This document shows positions 1 through 9,272 of a DNA stretch of 41,011 nt, piece by piece. How positions within the stretch are numbered: position 1 is the first letter of the stretch; each line of letters starts with the position of its first letter. The stretch is taken from NCBI RefSeq assembly GCF_000445125.1, contig NZ_ATHL01000064.1, positions 1 to 41,011 of the forward strand. Reading direction: 5' to 3'. A model generated the notes under the pieces. That model saw only the letters and a list, made by a program, of their open reading frames with translations. It searched no databases and was not told where the DNA came from. The stretch is from Novosphingobium lindaniclasticum LE124 (GTDB taxonomy: Bacteria; Pseudomonadota; Alphaproteobacteria; Sphingomonadales; Sphingomonadaceae). Both the position numbers and the translations under genes were made by a program.

Positions 1-240
1 ATTCAACCGCAAGACTCTCGTTATGAGCGAGGGACCGCCGGGGGGCAGGTCAGTGATGATCGGTCCCCACTTATAGATCAGCGAAACATCGACGTCCGCA
101 GCGCGGGCGACGTCTGCGATCGAAGCGCCGGGCGCCATCGAGGCCTCCACCAGCGCAAGCTTCTCATTCAAACTCGACCGCCGCCGCCTCTGCGCGCCGG
201 AAAACACCGTCACCTGACCCACTGCACATCCCGTAGCCAT
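1..240 (-). CDS. IS66-type TnpA-like accessory protein, partial
   Basis: Read on the minus strand from the ATG at 240, the frame stays open for 80 codons to the window edge. The first 60 residues have the look of the small HTH protein (TnpA/Orf1) of IS66-family elements: a VTVFSGAQRRRR opening, then a helix-turn-helix stretch (NEKLALVEASMAPGASIADVARAADVDVSLIYKW). IS66 TnpA normally continues with WRR and a linker after this tryptophan. Here the sequence goes to GPIITDLPPGG, which I do not recognise, so the gene may carry an internal deletion or be a fusion remnant. The assignment rests on remembered family pattern. The rest lies outside the window. Confidence 0.5.
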   Translation of the reverse strand, partial: MATGCAVGQVTVFSGAQRRRRSSLNEKLALVEASMAPGASIADVARAADVDVSLIYKWGPIITDLPPGGPSLITRVLRLN

Positions 241-270
241 GTGGCAAACCTCAGTGCTTGCCACATGGCT
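235..270. repeat. Perfect 13-bp inverted repeat over the tnpA-like start
   Basis: AGCCATGTGGCAA (235-247) and TTGCCACATGGCT (258-270) are exact reverse complements around a 10-nt spacer. The left arm contains the start codon (238-240) of the minus-strand TnpA-like ORF, so the hairpin or operator sits on its translation start. It could be an autoregulatory site or a structure limiting read-through expression of the element. Confidence 0.7.
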
Positions 271-313
271 AACCTCTCAGGCCGCGCCGATCAGCAACAG
301 AGGGCTCTCGCCG

Positions 314-327
314 GATGCGTACGCATC
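314..327. repeat. 14-bp perfect palindrome GATGCGTACGCATC
   Basis: A spacer-free palindrome in the gene-free stretch 271-429, between the tnpA-like fragment and the 3' end of the acyl-CoA dehydrogenase. Function unknown; it could be a protein binding site. Nothing else recognisable is seen in 271-429. Confidence 0.4.
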
Positions 328-429
328 TGCGCCCAGGAAAGCCGCATCAGATCACTCATGACCTAGTCTCTTCGTGGCGCCATCGAACCAACCTATCCCG
401 ATCAATGAAGCAATTTATTAGCTTCTGCC

Positions 430-1557
430 CTAGAGTGCCCGAGCAATCACCATGCGCTGGATGTCAGAAGTTCCTTCGTAGATTTGGCAAACGCGGACAT
501 CTCGGTATATTTTCGCGACGCCGAATTCCTCAAGATACCCGTACCCTCCTAATGTCTGCAATGCACCGGACACGACCTGTTCCGCCATCTCCGATGCAAC
601 CAGCTTGGCCATCGATGCTTCGCTTAGGCAAGGACGTTCGGCGTCTTTCATGGACGCTGCGTGGAGTACCAGCTGGCGGGAGGCCTCAAGTTTGGCAGCG
701 AAGTCTGCAAGGCGAAAGCCCACCGCCTGATGCTCGATGATAGGCTTGCCGAAGCTTTTTCGCTCTTTCGCGTAGGCGACTGCAATGTCGATTGCAGCCT
801 GAGCCATACCGACGCATTGTGCGGCGATACCGATGCGGCCGACTTCAAGATTGGCGAGAGCGATACGGTACCCGGCGCCGCAACTGCCGAGCACGAGTTC
901 GTCAGGGACGAACACGTCGTCGAACCGTATCGCACAGGTATCGGAAGCCCATTGGCCCATTTTGTGCTCTACCTTATCAACGGTGTATCCCTCACTGTTG
1001 GTAGGAACAATGAAGCCGGAGATTCCTCGCTTTCCGGCGTTGGGATCGGTGATAGCGTAAACCATAGCTATGCCAGCTATTTTGCCGGACGAAATGAACT
1101 GCTTGGCGCCCGTAAGACGGTAGCCGCCGCTAACCTTCACGGCGCGGGTCCGTATGGCAGCCGCGTCAGAACCGGCGTCAGTCTCCGTCAGTGCAAATGC
1201 ACCGATCAATCGCCCGGCAATCAGATCCGGCAGGAAGCGCGCTTGTTGGTCCGAGTTCCCGTCGCGAAGCAGGCTGGAGACAATAAGGCTGTTCTGTATC
1301 GACACAATGGTTGAGAGCGGCCCGTCTGCGGCCGCGATCTCCATGAGAGCGAGCGCGTAGGATACGTAGTCGGTTCCCGCACCGCCGACCACTTCAGGCG
1401 CTGTCATCCCCATCAAGCCAAGAGAAGCCATCTCTTCGAAAAGGGCCGGTGGATAGCAGCGCGCAGCTTCGAATACGCGGCTGAGGGGCTTGATCCGTTC
1501 CTGCGAAAAGGCGCGGATGGTGTCACGTACAGCTTCATGCGTTTCGTCGAGAACCAT
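430..1557 (-). CDS. Acyl-CoA dehydrogenase (MCAD/SCAD type)
   Basis: A 375-residue FAD enzyme that introduces the 2,3-double bond into an acyl-CoA, of normal length for the family. It has the first ACAD signature (ALTETDAGSD, about residues 122-131), the GGYGYLEEF region near the C-terminus and the terminal QIYEGTSDIQ block, whose Glu361 is the expected catalytic base. It therefore looks fully competent, unlike the ACAD10/11-type protein at 6222. It is the last gene of a minus-strand run (synthetase, SDR, NMO-like, ACAD), 90 nt downstream of the NMO-like gene. The substrate cannot be read from sequence; the neighbours suggest a branched or cyclic acyl-CoA rather than housekeeping fatty acids. 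Confidence 0.93.
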   Translation of the reverse strand: MVLDETHEAVRDTIRAFSQERIKPLSRVFEAARCYPPALFEEMASLGLMGMTAPEVVGGAGTDYVSYALALMEIAAADGPLSTIVSIQNSLIVSSLLRDGNSDQQARFLPDLIAGRLIGAFALTETDAGSDAAAIRTRAVKVSGGYRLTGAKQFISSGKIAGIAMVYAITDPNAGKRGISGFIVPTNSEGYTVDKVEHKMGQWASDTCAIRFDDVFVPDELVLGSCGAGYRIALANLEVGRIGIAAQCVGMAQAAIDIAVAYAKERKSFGKPIIEHQAVGFRLADFAAKLEASRQLVLHAASMKDAERPCLSEASMAKLVASEMAEQVVSGALQTLGGYGYLEEFGVAKIYRDVRVCQIYEGTSDIQRMVIARAL

Positions 1558-1647
1558 GAGGAAATCATTCCTTGCTTGATTGCGCTAGATGGGCATCGGA
1601 GGGGCGCCGCCTGCATGTCTGCTAATCGGTGTGACGGTAGTTGTGGT

Positions 1648-3497
<1,850 letters not shown>

Positions 3498-3639
3498 GTC
3501 CCGTCCTTTCCGTTCATCAGTTCGATCCTGCCGCAGCCGCTTTGCCGCCGCCGGACATCGACGCCCTTTTTGCATGAGGCATTCCCTGCGCACCGGCAGA
3601 CCCCGCCACGGCGGCTTCGCGCCGTCGGTCCGGGGCAGG

Positions 3640-5175
3640 TTATCGTGGAGCGGCTGCGCCGGACCGAAATTCCTCGATAAGCTTCGTCTTCATCAGTTTT
3701 CCCGTCGCCTCGCGGGGGAGGGTGTCACGGAAGAGGAAGCGTTTGGGGGTCTTGATGGCGCCGACAGCTTCCCGGCAGAAGCGGCGAAGCTCCTCTGCCA
3801 CGGTATCGTCGCCATCCACGCCTTCGCGCGGCTGCACGATGGCGAGAACGGCCTCGCCCATTTCCTCGTCCGGCACGCCGATGACCGCGACATCGTTGAC
3901 CTTGGGATGGAGGACCAGCGCGTTCTCGATCTCTTGGGGGTAGATGTTCACGCCGCCCGAGATGATCATGAAATGCTTGCGATCGGTCAGGAAGAGATAG
4001 CCCTCCTCATCGAGGTAACCGATGTCGCCGAGAGTGGCCCACCCCCTGTCGTTATAGGCAAGTGCGGTCTTCTCCGGATCGTTGTGATAGGCGAAGGGCG
4101 ACCCATCCGCGAAGAAGACCTGACCGACTGTGCCCGTCGCGACTTCGTGCCCGTCTTCATCGAGGATTTTCGGCTTCCCGATGACGGCACGGCCGACGGA
4201 ACCCGGCTTGCGAAGCCATTCCTCCGAATCCAGCGCGGTGATGCCGCACTGCTCCGTGCCGGAATAGTATTCATGTATGATCGGGCCGAACCAGTCGATC
4301 ATCTGGCGTTTGACCTCGACCGGGCAGGGCGCTGCCGAATGGATGACTGCCCGCATGGAACCGAGATCGTATGCGGCGCGGACATGTTCGGACAGCTTGA
4401 GCATGCGTATGAAGTGCGTGGGCACCCAGGTGGAATGCGTGACGCGGTACCGCTGGATAAGCCGCAGCGCTTCCTCGGCATCGAATTTGGCCATGACGAC
4501 GACCGTGGCGCCAAGGCGATGGGCAAGCATAGCCCAGCGTAGCGGTGCGGCATGGTAGAGGGGGGAAGTGGACAGGTAGACCATGTCACCGTCCATGCCG
4601 TAGAGCGAGCAACCCATGGACATGAGGGCGATCGAGGCATCGATCGCGCCGTCTGGCAGCGGCCCGCGAACGCCTTTGGGACGCCCCGTCGTCCCTGACG
4701 AATAGAGCATGTCCGTGCCCGCGCTTTCGTCGACGATCCTGTCCTTCGGCTGCCGGGCGCTCAGGGATTTCCAGCTTTGGTAGCTGTCGCCGCCCGTGTG
4801 GACGCCAAAGCCCTTCACATCGGGAAGGCATGCGAGCGCCTCGGCCGCGAGCGCGGCAAGATTGTCGGAGAAAATGAAAATCTTGCACCCCGCATCCTGC
4901 AGGATATAGCTGATGTCCCTGGCGCTCAGCCGCGTCGAGACCGTGGTGAGGTAGCATCCCGATCTTTGCGCGCCCCAGGCAATCTCGAACAGCGGCAGCT
5001 CGTTCTCCAGCATGACCGCGATGACATCGCCGCGCTTGAGGCCCAGATACCTGATCAGGTTTGCGCTCTGGTTGGATGCATCCTCAAGATCCCGGTAGCT
5101 CACGCTTTCGCCGGTGCTGGCAAGTATGCAAGCCGGCTTGTCCGGGTTGGCCGCCGCATGATGGAACGGGTGCAT
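3640..5175 (-). CDS. Acyl-CoA synthetase (AMP-forming)
   Basis: A 511-residue ANL-superfamily ligase that activates a carboxylic acid with ATP and CoA. The P-loop YSSGTTGRPKGV is at 158-169, a YYSGTEQ-type A5 motif follows, then the hinge region LTDRKHFMIISGGVNIYPQEIE, and the catalytic lysine is Lys493 in REATGKLMK. The length is normal for FadD/FadD3-type enzymes. AGGGAGAGAG precedes the ATG. It is the first gene of the minus-strand operon and diverges from the beta-oxidation operon at 5461, so one promoter region serves both. It is the likely entry enzyme for the acid degraded by the flanking genes. Substrate unknown. Confidence 0.93.
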   Translation of the reverse strand: MHPFHHAAANPDKPACILASTGESVSYRDLEDASNQSANLIRYLGLKRGDVIAVMLENELPLFEIAWGAQRSGCYLTTVSTRLSARDISYILQDAGCKIFIFSDNLAALAAEALACLPDVKGFGVHTGGDSYQSWKSLSARQPKDRIVDESAGTDMLYSSGTTGRPKGVRGPLPDGAIDASIALMSMGCSLYGMDGDMVYLSTSPLYHAAPLRWAMLAHRLGATVVVMAKFDAEEALRLIQRYRVTHSTWVPTHFIRMLKLSEHVRAAYDLGSMRAVIHSAAPCPVEVKRQMIDWFGPIIHEYYSGTEQCGITALDSEEWLRKPGSVGRAVIGKPKILDEDGHEVATGTVGQVFFADGSPFAYHNDPEKTALAYNDRGWATLGDIGYLDEEGYLFLTDRKHFMIISGGVNIYPQEIENALVLHPKVNDVAVIGVPDEEMGEAVLAIVQPREGVDGDDTVAEELRRFCREAVGAIKTPKRFLFRDTLPREATGKLMKTKLIEEFRSGAAAPR

Positions 5176-5460
5176 CTACTCTCTCCCTAGTCGGTCGACT
5201 GACACCCTCGCATGCAGGTGCCGCGGTTCCGTTGGGCTTTAAAAGGCAAATGCCGGCCCCTGACGCAAGGCCGCCGCGTTATTTGCAAAGTTTGATGCGG
5301 GTTTTGTGTAAAGCCATTTTTCGTCGCATGGATTAGACCTTCATTCGCAAATGTTCGCTGCGTTTCCTGTCTCTGTCCGCCGTCGTGGGGAGTGACGGTG
5401 CTTCTGCCGCTTCAGGCGGTAGGCGGGCGCGTGAAGTAAAAGATAGTCGAGAGGATCGAG
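5176..5460. promoter_or_regulatory. Divergent promoter region of the two CoA operons
   Basis: 285 bp between the divergently transcribed acyl-CoA synthetase and SDR genes, so it must hold at least two outward promoters. It contains AT-richer stretches (around 5280-5350). GAGAGGATCGAG just before 5461 is the RBS of the plus-strand SDR. No strong palindrome, and no copy of the TTGACAG/CTGTCAA operator found elsewhere in the window, is visible here. This suggests the CoA operons are controlled separately, perhaps by one of the AraC proteins. Confidence 0.6.
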
Positions 5461-6225
5461 ATGGATATCAAAGGGCTAGCGGCGGTAGTAACCGGAGGCG
5501 CTTCCGGCCTTGGCGGCGCTGCCGCTTCGCGTCTGGCGAAAGCGGGCGCGAGGGTGACGATCCTCGATCTCAATCCGGAAATGGGCGAAGCACATGCCCG
5601 TGCGATCGGCGGCCATTTCATTCGCGCGGATGTGACGGACGAAGCAGGCGTCGCAAACGCGCTGGATGAGGCCGCCGAACGGCACGGGACCGCCCGCGTC
5701 CTCGTCAATTGTGCCGGCATCGGAGCTCCTGCGCGAATTCTTGACCGCAACGGTGAATCCATGCCGCTGGCGAATTTTTCGCGCGTGGTGACGGTCAATC
5801 TGATGGGCACTTTCAACGTGCTGTCGAAATTCGCCGCGCGCCTGCAGGGCGAAGCACCGGTAGGACCGGAAGAGCGCGGCGTTATCATCAATACTGCCAG
5901 CGTCGCGGCTTATGACGGTCAGATCGGCCAGGTGCCCTATGCCGCCTCTAAGGGTGGCATCGTCGGGATGACGCTGCCCGTCGCGCGCGAATTTGCACGG
6001 CTCGGCATTCGTGTGATGACCATTGCGCCCGGCATCTTCCGCACGCCCCAGCTTGGAACGCTCCCGCAGGACGTGCTCGACTCGCTCGGCGCGCAGGTAC
6101 CCTTCCCGAGCCGCCTGGGTGAAGTGGACGAATTTGCCGCCCTTGTCGAACACATCGCCGCGAATCCGATGCTGAACGGTGAAGTGATCCGTCTGGACGG
6201 CGCCATCCGGATGGCCCCGAAGTGA
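5461..6225 (+). CDS. SDR, 3-hydroxyacyl-CoA dehydrogenase type (paralogue)
   Basis: A 254-residue SDR with TGGASGLG at 11-18, NCAG at 83-86 and the catalytic Ser147, Tyr160, Lys164 (YAASKGG). Start, middle and end ([38 protein letters not shown]) are shared with the SDR at 2736-3497, so the pair arose by duplication. It differs from its twin around residues 85-135, the likely substrate loop. It opens the plus-strand operon and its stop overlaps the next gene by 4 nt (GTGA). The probable reaction is NAD-dependent oxidation of a 3-hydroxyacyl-CoA, either as isoenzyme or for a different intermediate or stereoisomer. Confidence 0.9.
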   Translation: MDIKGLAAVVTGGASGLGGAAASRLAKAGARVTILDLNPEMGEAHARAIGGHFIRADVTDEAGVANALDEAAERHGTARVLVNCAGIGAPARILDRNGESMPLANFSRVVTVNLMGTFNVLSKFAARLQGEAPVGPEERGVIINTASVAAYDGQIGQVPYAASKGGIVGMTLPVAREFARLGIRVMTIAPGIFRTPQLGTLPQDVLDSLGAQVPFPSRLGEVDEFAALVEHIAANPMLNGEVIRLDGAIRMAPK

Positions 6226-7412
6226 GCGGCCCTGAAACTCCCGCCGTCGATTGGGATGTCGCACGGGATATCGCCACCCGCGTCGAGCGCTTCGTGCGCG
6301 ATGTGGTGGTTCCTTTCGAGCGCGACCCGAGGCGCGATCACCACGATTGCCCGACCGATGCACTGGTGGATGACCTGCGCGCCCGCGCGCGCGATGCGGG
6401 CGTCGTGTCGCCCCACATCCTCGCCGATGGCCGGCACCTTTCCCAGCGTCAGACCGCACTGGTCCTGCGCATGACTGGATTGTCTCCGCTTGGCCCGCTG
6501 GCGTGCAACACCGCCGCGCCGGACGAGGGGAACATGTACCTTCTCGGCAAGGTCGGCAGCGCGGAGATCAAGGAGCGTTTCCTGCAGCCGCTCGTCGCGG
6601 GAACGGCGCGCTCGGCGTTTTTCATGACCGAACCAGCCGAAGAGGGTGGCGCGGGCTCGGACCCTTCGATGATGCGGACGACCTGCCGCCCGGACGGAAA
6701 TCACTGGGTCATCAACGGTCGCAAGGCGTTCATCACTGGTGCCGAAGGCGCCCAGGTGGGCATCATCATGGCAAAGGCGGAGCAGGGCGCCTGCATGTTC
6801 CTTGTCGATCTGCCGGATCCGGCGATCCGGGTGGCGCATGTCCCGAACACGCTCGACAGTTCGATGCCGGGCGGCCATGCCGTGGTGGATTTAACCGATC
6901 TGCGTGTTCCTGCCGACCAGATGCTGGGGCAGGCGGGGGAAGGCTTCAAGTATGCGCAGGTCCGGCTTGCGCCCGCCCGCCTTTCGCACTGCATGCGATG
7001 GCTGGGCGCCTGCATCCGCGCGAATGAGATCGCGACCGACTACGCAAACCGGCGGCAGGCCTTCGGAAAGGTTCTGATCGACCATGAGGGCGTCGGCTTC
7101 ATGCTGGCAGAGAACCTCATTGACCTGCGCCAGGCAGAGCTGATGATCGACTGGTGTGCCGACGTGCTCGACACGGGCGCCCAGGGGACTGCGGAAAGCT
7201 CCATGGCGAAAGTGGCCGTGTCCGAGGCCCTGATGCGCGTCGCCGACCGCTGCGTCCAGGTGATGGGCGGAAGCGGAGTGACGACTGAAACCATCGTCGA
7301 GCAGGTGTTCCGGGAAGTGCGTGCATTCCGGATCTACGATGGTCCGACGGAGGTTCACAAATGGTCGCTCGCCAAGAAAATCAAGCGCGACTGGAAGGCG
7401 GCACAGGCATGA
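6222..7412 (+). CDS. ACAD10/11-type acyl-CoA dehydrogenase (LvaC-like)
   Basis: A 396-residue acyl-CoA dehydrogenase-fold protein starting at a GTG that overlaps the preceding stop. FFMTEPAEEGGAGSDPS (133-149) is the long, glycine-rich form of the ACAD signature seen in ACAD10/11 homologues. The C-terminal block RIYDGPTEVHKWSLAKK replaces the usual YEGT with YDGPTE (Asp373), again typical of that branch. The next gene is an APH-fold kinase, matching the kinase domain fused to the dehydrogenase in human ACAD10/11 and the separate LvaA/LvaC pair in Pseudomonas levulinate catabolism. In those systems a 4-hydroxyacyl-CoA is phosphorylated and the ACAD partner eliminates phosphate to give an enoyl-CoA. 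That role is inferred here from family and neighbourhood. Confidence 0.88.
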   Translation: MSGPETPAVDWDVARDIATRVERFVRDVVVPFERDPRRDHHDCPTDALVDDLRARARDAGVVSPHILADGRHLSQRQTALVLRMTGLSPLGPLACNTAAPDEGNMYLLGKVGSAEIKERFLQPLVAGTARSAFFMTEPAEEGGAGSDPSMMRTTCRPDGNHWVINGRKAFITGAEGAQVGIIMAKAEQGACMFLVDLPDPAIRVAHVPNTLDSSMPGGHAVVDLTDLRVPADQMLGQAGEGFKYAQVRLAPARLSHCMRWLGACIRANEIATDYANRRQAFGKVLIDHEGVGFMLAENLIDLRQAELMIDWCADVLDTGAQGTAESSMAKVAVSEALMRVADRCVQVMGGSGVTTETIVEQVFREVRAFRIYDGPTEVHKWSLAKKIKRDWKAAQA

Positions 7413-8491
7413 GCAATCCCACGCACGACGCATTGGCACAGGAGGCGAATGCCGGGACCACTGCGGTACGCGATGCCTATCGCTTCGACGAGACGGCGCT
7501 GTCCCGCTGGATGGAGGAGCACGTCGATGGCTTCGCGGGACCGCTGGTTGTGGAGCAGTTCAAGGGCGGCCAGTCCAACCCGACCTACAAGCTCGTCACC
7601 CCCGCTCGCAGCTACGTCCTGCGGCGCAAGCCGCCGGGCGTGATCCTGAAAGGCGCCCATGCGGTGGAACGGGAAGCCCGCGTGCTTGCCGCCCTTCATG
7701 CGCAGGGCTTCCCGGTCGCACAAGTATTCGGGCTGTGCACCGACGAAAACGTGATCGGTAGCTGGTTCTACGTGATGGAGATGGTCGAAGGGCGCATTTT
7801 CTGGGACGCAACGTTCCCCGGAGTGTCCGAAACGGAACGGCCTGCATACTTCGATGCGATGAACGAGGCCATCGCCCGCCTTCACATGATCGACTACCGC
7901 GCCATCGGACTGGAGGATTTTGGCAGACCGGGCAACTACTTCGCTCGCCAGATCAGCCGCTGGTCCGACCAGTATCTGAATGATGAGGCCGCCGGTCGCG
8001 ACCACAAGATGGATGAACTGGTCAGCTGGCTTCCGACCGCGATCCCGGCAGAAGACGAAACCAGCATCGTCCACGGTGATTTCCGCTGCGACAACATGAT
8101 CTTCCATCCGACCGAACCGCGCGTGCTCGCGGTACTGGACTGGGAACTGTCGACCCTGGGGCACCCGCTGGCGGACTTTGCCTATCATGCGATGATGTAT
8201 CAGATGCCGCCCGATATCGTGGCAGGGCTGGGAAAAGCGGACATCGCCGCGCTGAACATACCTGATGAAAAGGCTTATGTCGCAGCCTATTGCGCGCGCA
8301 CGGGCCGGACCGCGATCGCGAACTGGGACTTTTATATCGCGTTCAACTTCTTTCGCCTTGCCGCGATCTTCCACGGCATCAAGGGCCGCGTCGCACGCGG
8401 CACGGCGGCGTCCGGCCATGCCAGGGAGCGGGCTGCGGCCTATCCCCGCGTTGTCGATCTGGCGCATGCCGCCATGGAGCGCTGCCGATGA
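7409..8491 (+). CDS. APH-fold kinase, ACAD10/11 N-domain / LvaA-like
   Basis: A 360-residue protein of the aminoglycoside-phosphotransferase (choline-kinase) fold. It has a substrate/ATP loop KGGQSNPTYKL (52-62), YVLRRKPPG (69-77, highly typical of the ACAD10/11-associated kinases), the Brenner motif VHGDFRCDN (His222, Asp224, Asn229) and the metal-binding LDWELSTLGHP (Asp244, Glu246). The ATG at 7409 forms an ATGA overlap with the dehydrogenase stop, so the two are translationally coupled. Although such proteins are often labelled aminoglycoside phosphotransferase, the RRKPPG motif and coupling to an ACAD10/11-type dehydrogenase argue for phosphorylation of a hydroxyacyl-CoA, not antibiotic resistance. 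Confidence 0.9.
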   Translation: MSNPTHDALAQEANAGTTAVRDAYRFDETALSRWMEEHVDGFAGPLVVEQFKGGQSNPTYKLVTPARSYVLRRKPPGVILKGAHAVEREARVLAALHAQGFPVAQVFGLCTDENVIGSWFYVMEMVEGRIFWDATFPGVSETERPAYFDAMNEAIARLHMIDYRAIGLEDFGRPGNYFARQISRWSDQYLNDEAAGRDHKMDELVSWLPTAIPAEDETSIVHGDFRCDNMIFHPTEPRVLAVLDWELSTLGHPLADFAYHAMMYQMPPDIVAGLGKADIAALNIPDEKAYVAAYCARTGRTAIANWDFYIAFNFFRLAAIFHGIKGRVARGTAASGHARERAAAYPRVVDLAHAAMERCR

Positions 8492-9270
8492 GCGTGGAGC
8501 CCGTCCTGTTCGAGGTCGTGGACGATATCGCAACGATCACGCTCAACCGCCCCGCTAATGGCAATACCGTCGACATGGCGCTGGCGCGCGGGCTGTTGTC
8601 CGCCGCCATCGCCTGCGACCATGACAGTTCCATTCGCTGCGTTGTGCTGACAGGAGCCGGCAAGCTCTTCTGCGGTGGCGGCGACCTGTCGGTGTTCGCG
8701 GACCTTGGGAGCGACATTCCCATGTTCCTGAGCGAACTGGCGGGTACGCTGCACATGGCGGTCTCCCGTTTGCTGCGTATGGCCAAACCCCTGCTGGTGC
8801 TGGTCAACGGCCCGGCCGCCGGGGCCGGTCTCAGCCTTGCGCTGATCGGGGACGTTGTCGTTGCGGACGAAAGCGCTCACTTCACGGCGGCCTATGGCAG
8901 CGTCGGGCTCTCGCCGGATGGCGGAATGAGCTGGCTTCTGCCCCGCCTCGTCGGCGTCCGCCGGGCGCAGGACATCATCATCTCGAACCGCCGCATTGCG
9001 GCTCAGGACGCTGCCGCGATGGGCATCGTCACGCGCGTGGTCGCAGACCTTGCAGGCGACGGACGGGCTGAAGCACTGAAGCTGGCGGCTGCGCCGACGG
9101 CAGCGGTAGCCCAGGCCAGGGCGCTTCTGCTTGAGAGCTTCAGTTCATCGCTTGAAACCCAGCTTGAGCGGGAAACGCGCAGCATTGCCGCCATGGGAGG
9201 CACTCAGGATTGCCGGGAGGGCGTGATCGCCTTTGCCGAGCGCCGCAAACCCAAGTTCTCAGGAGAATGA
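8488..9270 (+). CDS. Crotonase-fold enoyl-CoA isomerase (PaaG-like)
   Basis: A 260-residue crotonase. The oxyanion-hole segments are present (FCGGGDL 61-67; GPAAGAGL near 108-115). Both hydratase glutamates are absent: the positions equivalent to the GGG-x-E and LPE glutamates are Ser116 and Tyr136. Asp144 in GLSPDGG matches the acid found in PaaG-type and other enoyl-CoA isomerases. The chemistry is therefore probably double-bond migration rather than hydration, which would be useful after phosphate elimination from a 4-phospho-acyl-CoA leaves a misplaced alkene. The ATG at 8488 overlaps the kinase stop by 4 nt; a longer upstream frame is ignored because it lies inside the kinase gene. Confidence 0.85.
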   Translation: MSVEPVLFEVVDDIATITLNRPANGNTVDMALARGLLSAAIACDHDSSIRCVVLTGAGKLFCGGGDLSVFADLGSDIPMFLSELAGTLHMAVSRLLRMAKPLLVLVNGPAAGAGLSLALIGDVVVADESAHFTAAYGSVGLSPDGGMSWLLPRLVGVRRAQDIIISNRRIAAQDAAAMGIVTRVVADLAGDGRAEALKLAAAPTAAVAQARALLLESFSSSLETQLERETRSIAAMGGTQDCREGVIAFAERRKPKFSGE

Positions 9271-9272
9271 CA

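Noticed and set aside
7409..8491. Aminoglycoside resistance gene
   Set aside because: The APH fold is present, but RRKPPG and translational coupling to an ACAD10/11-type dehydrogenase point to hydroxyacyl-CoA phosphorylation.
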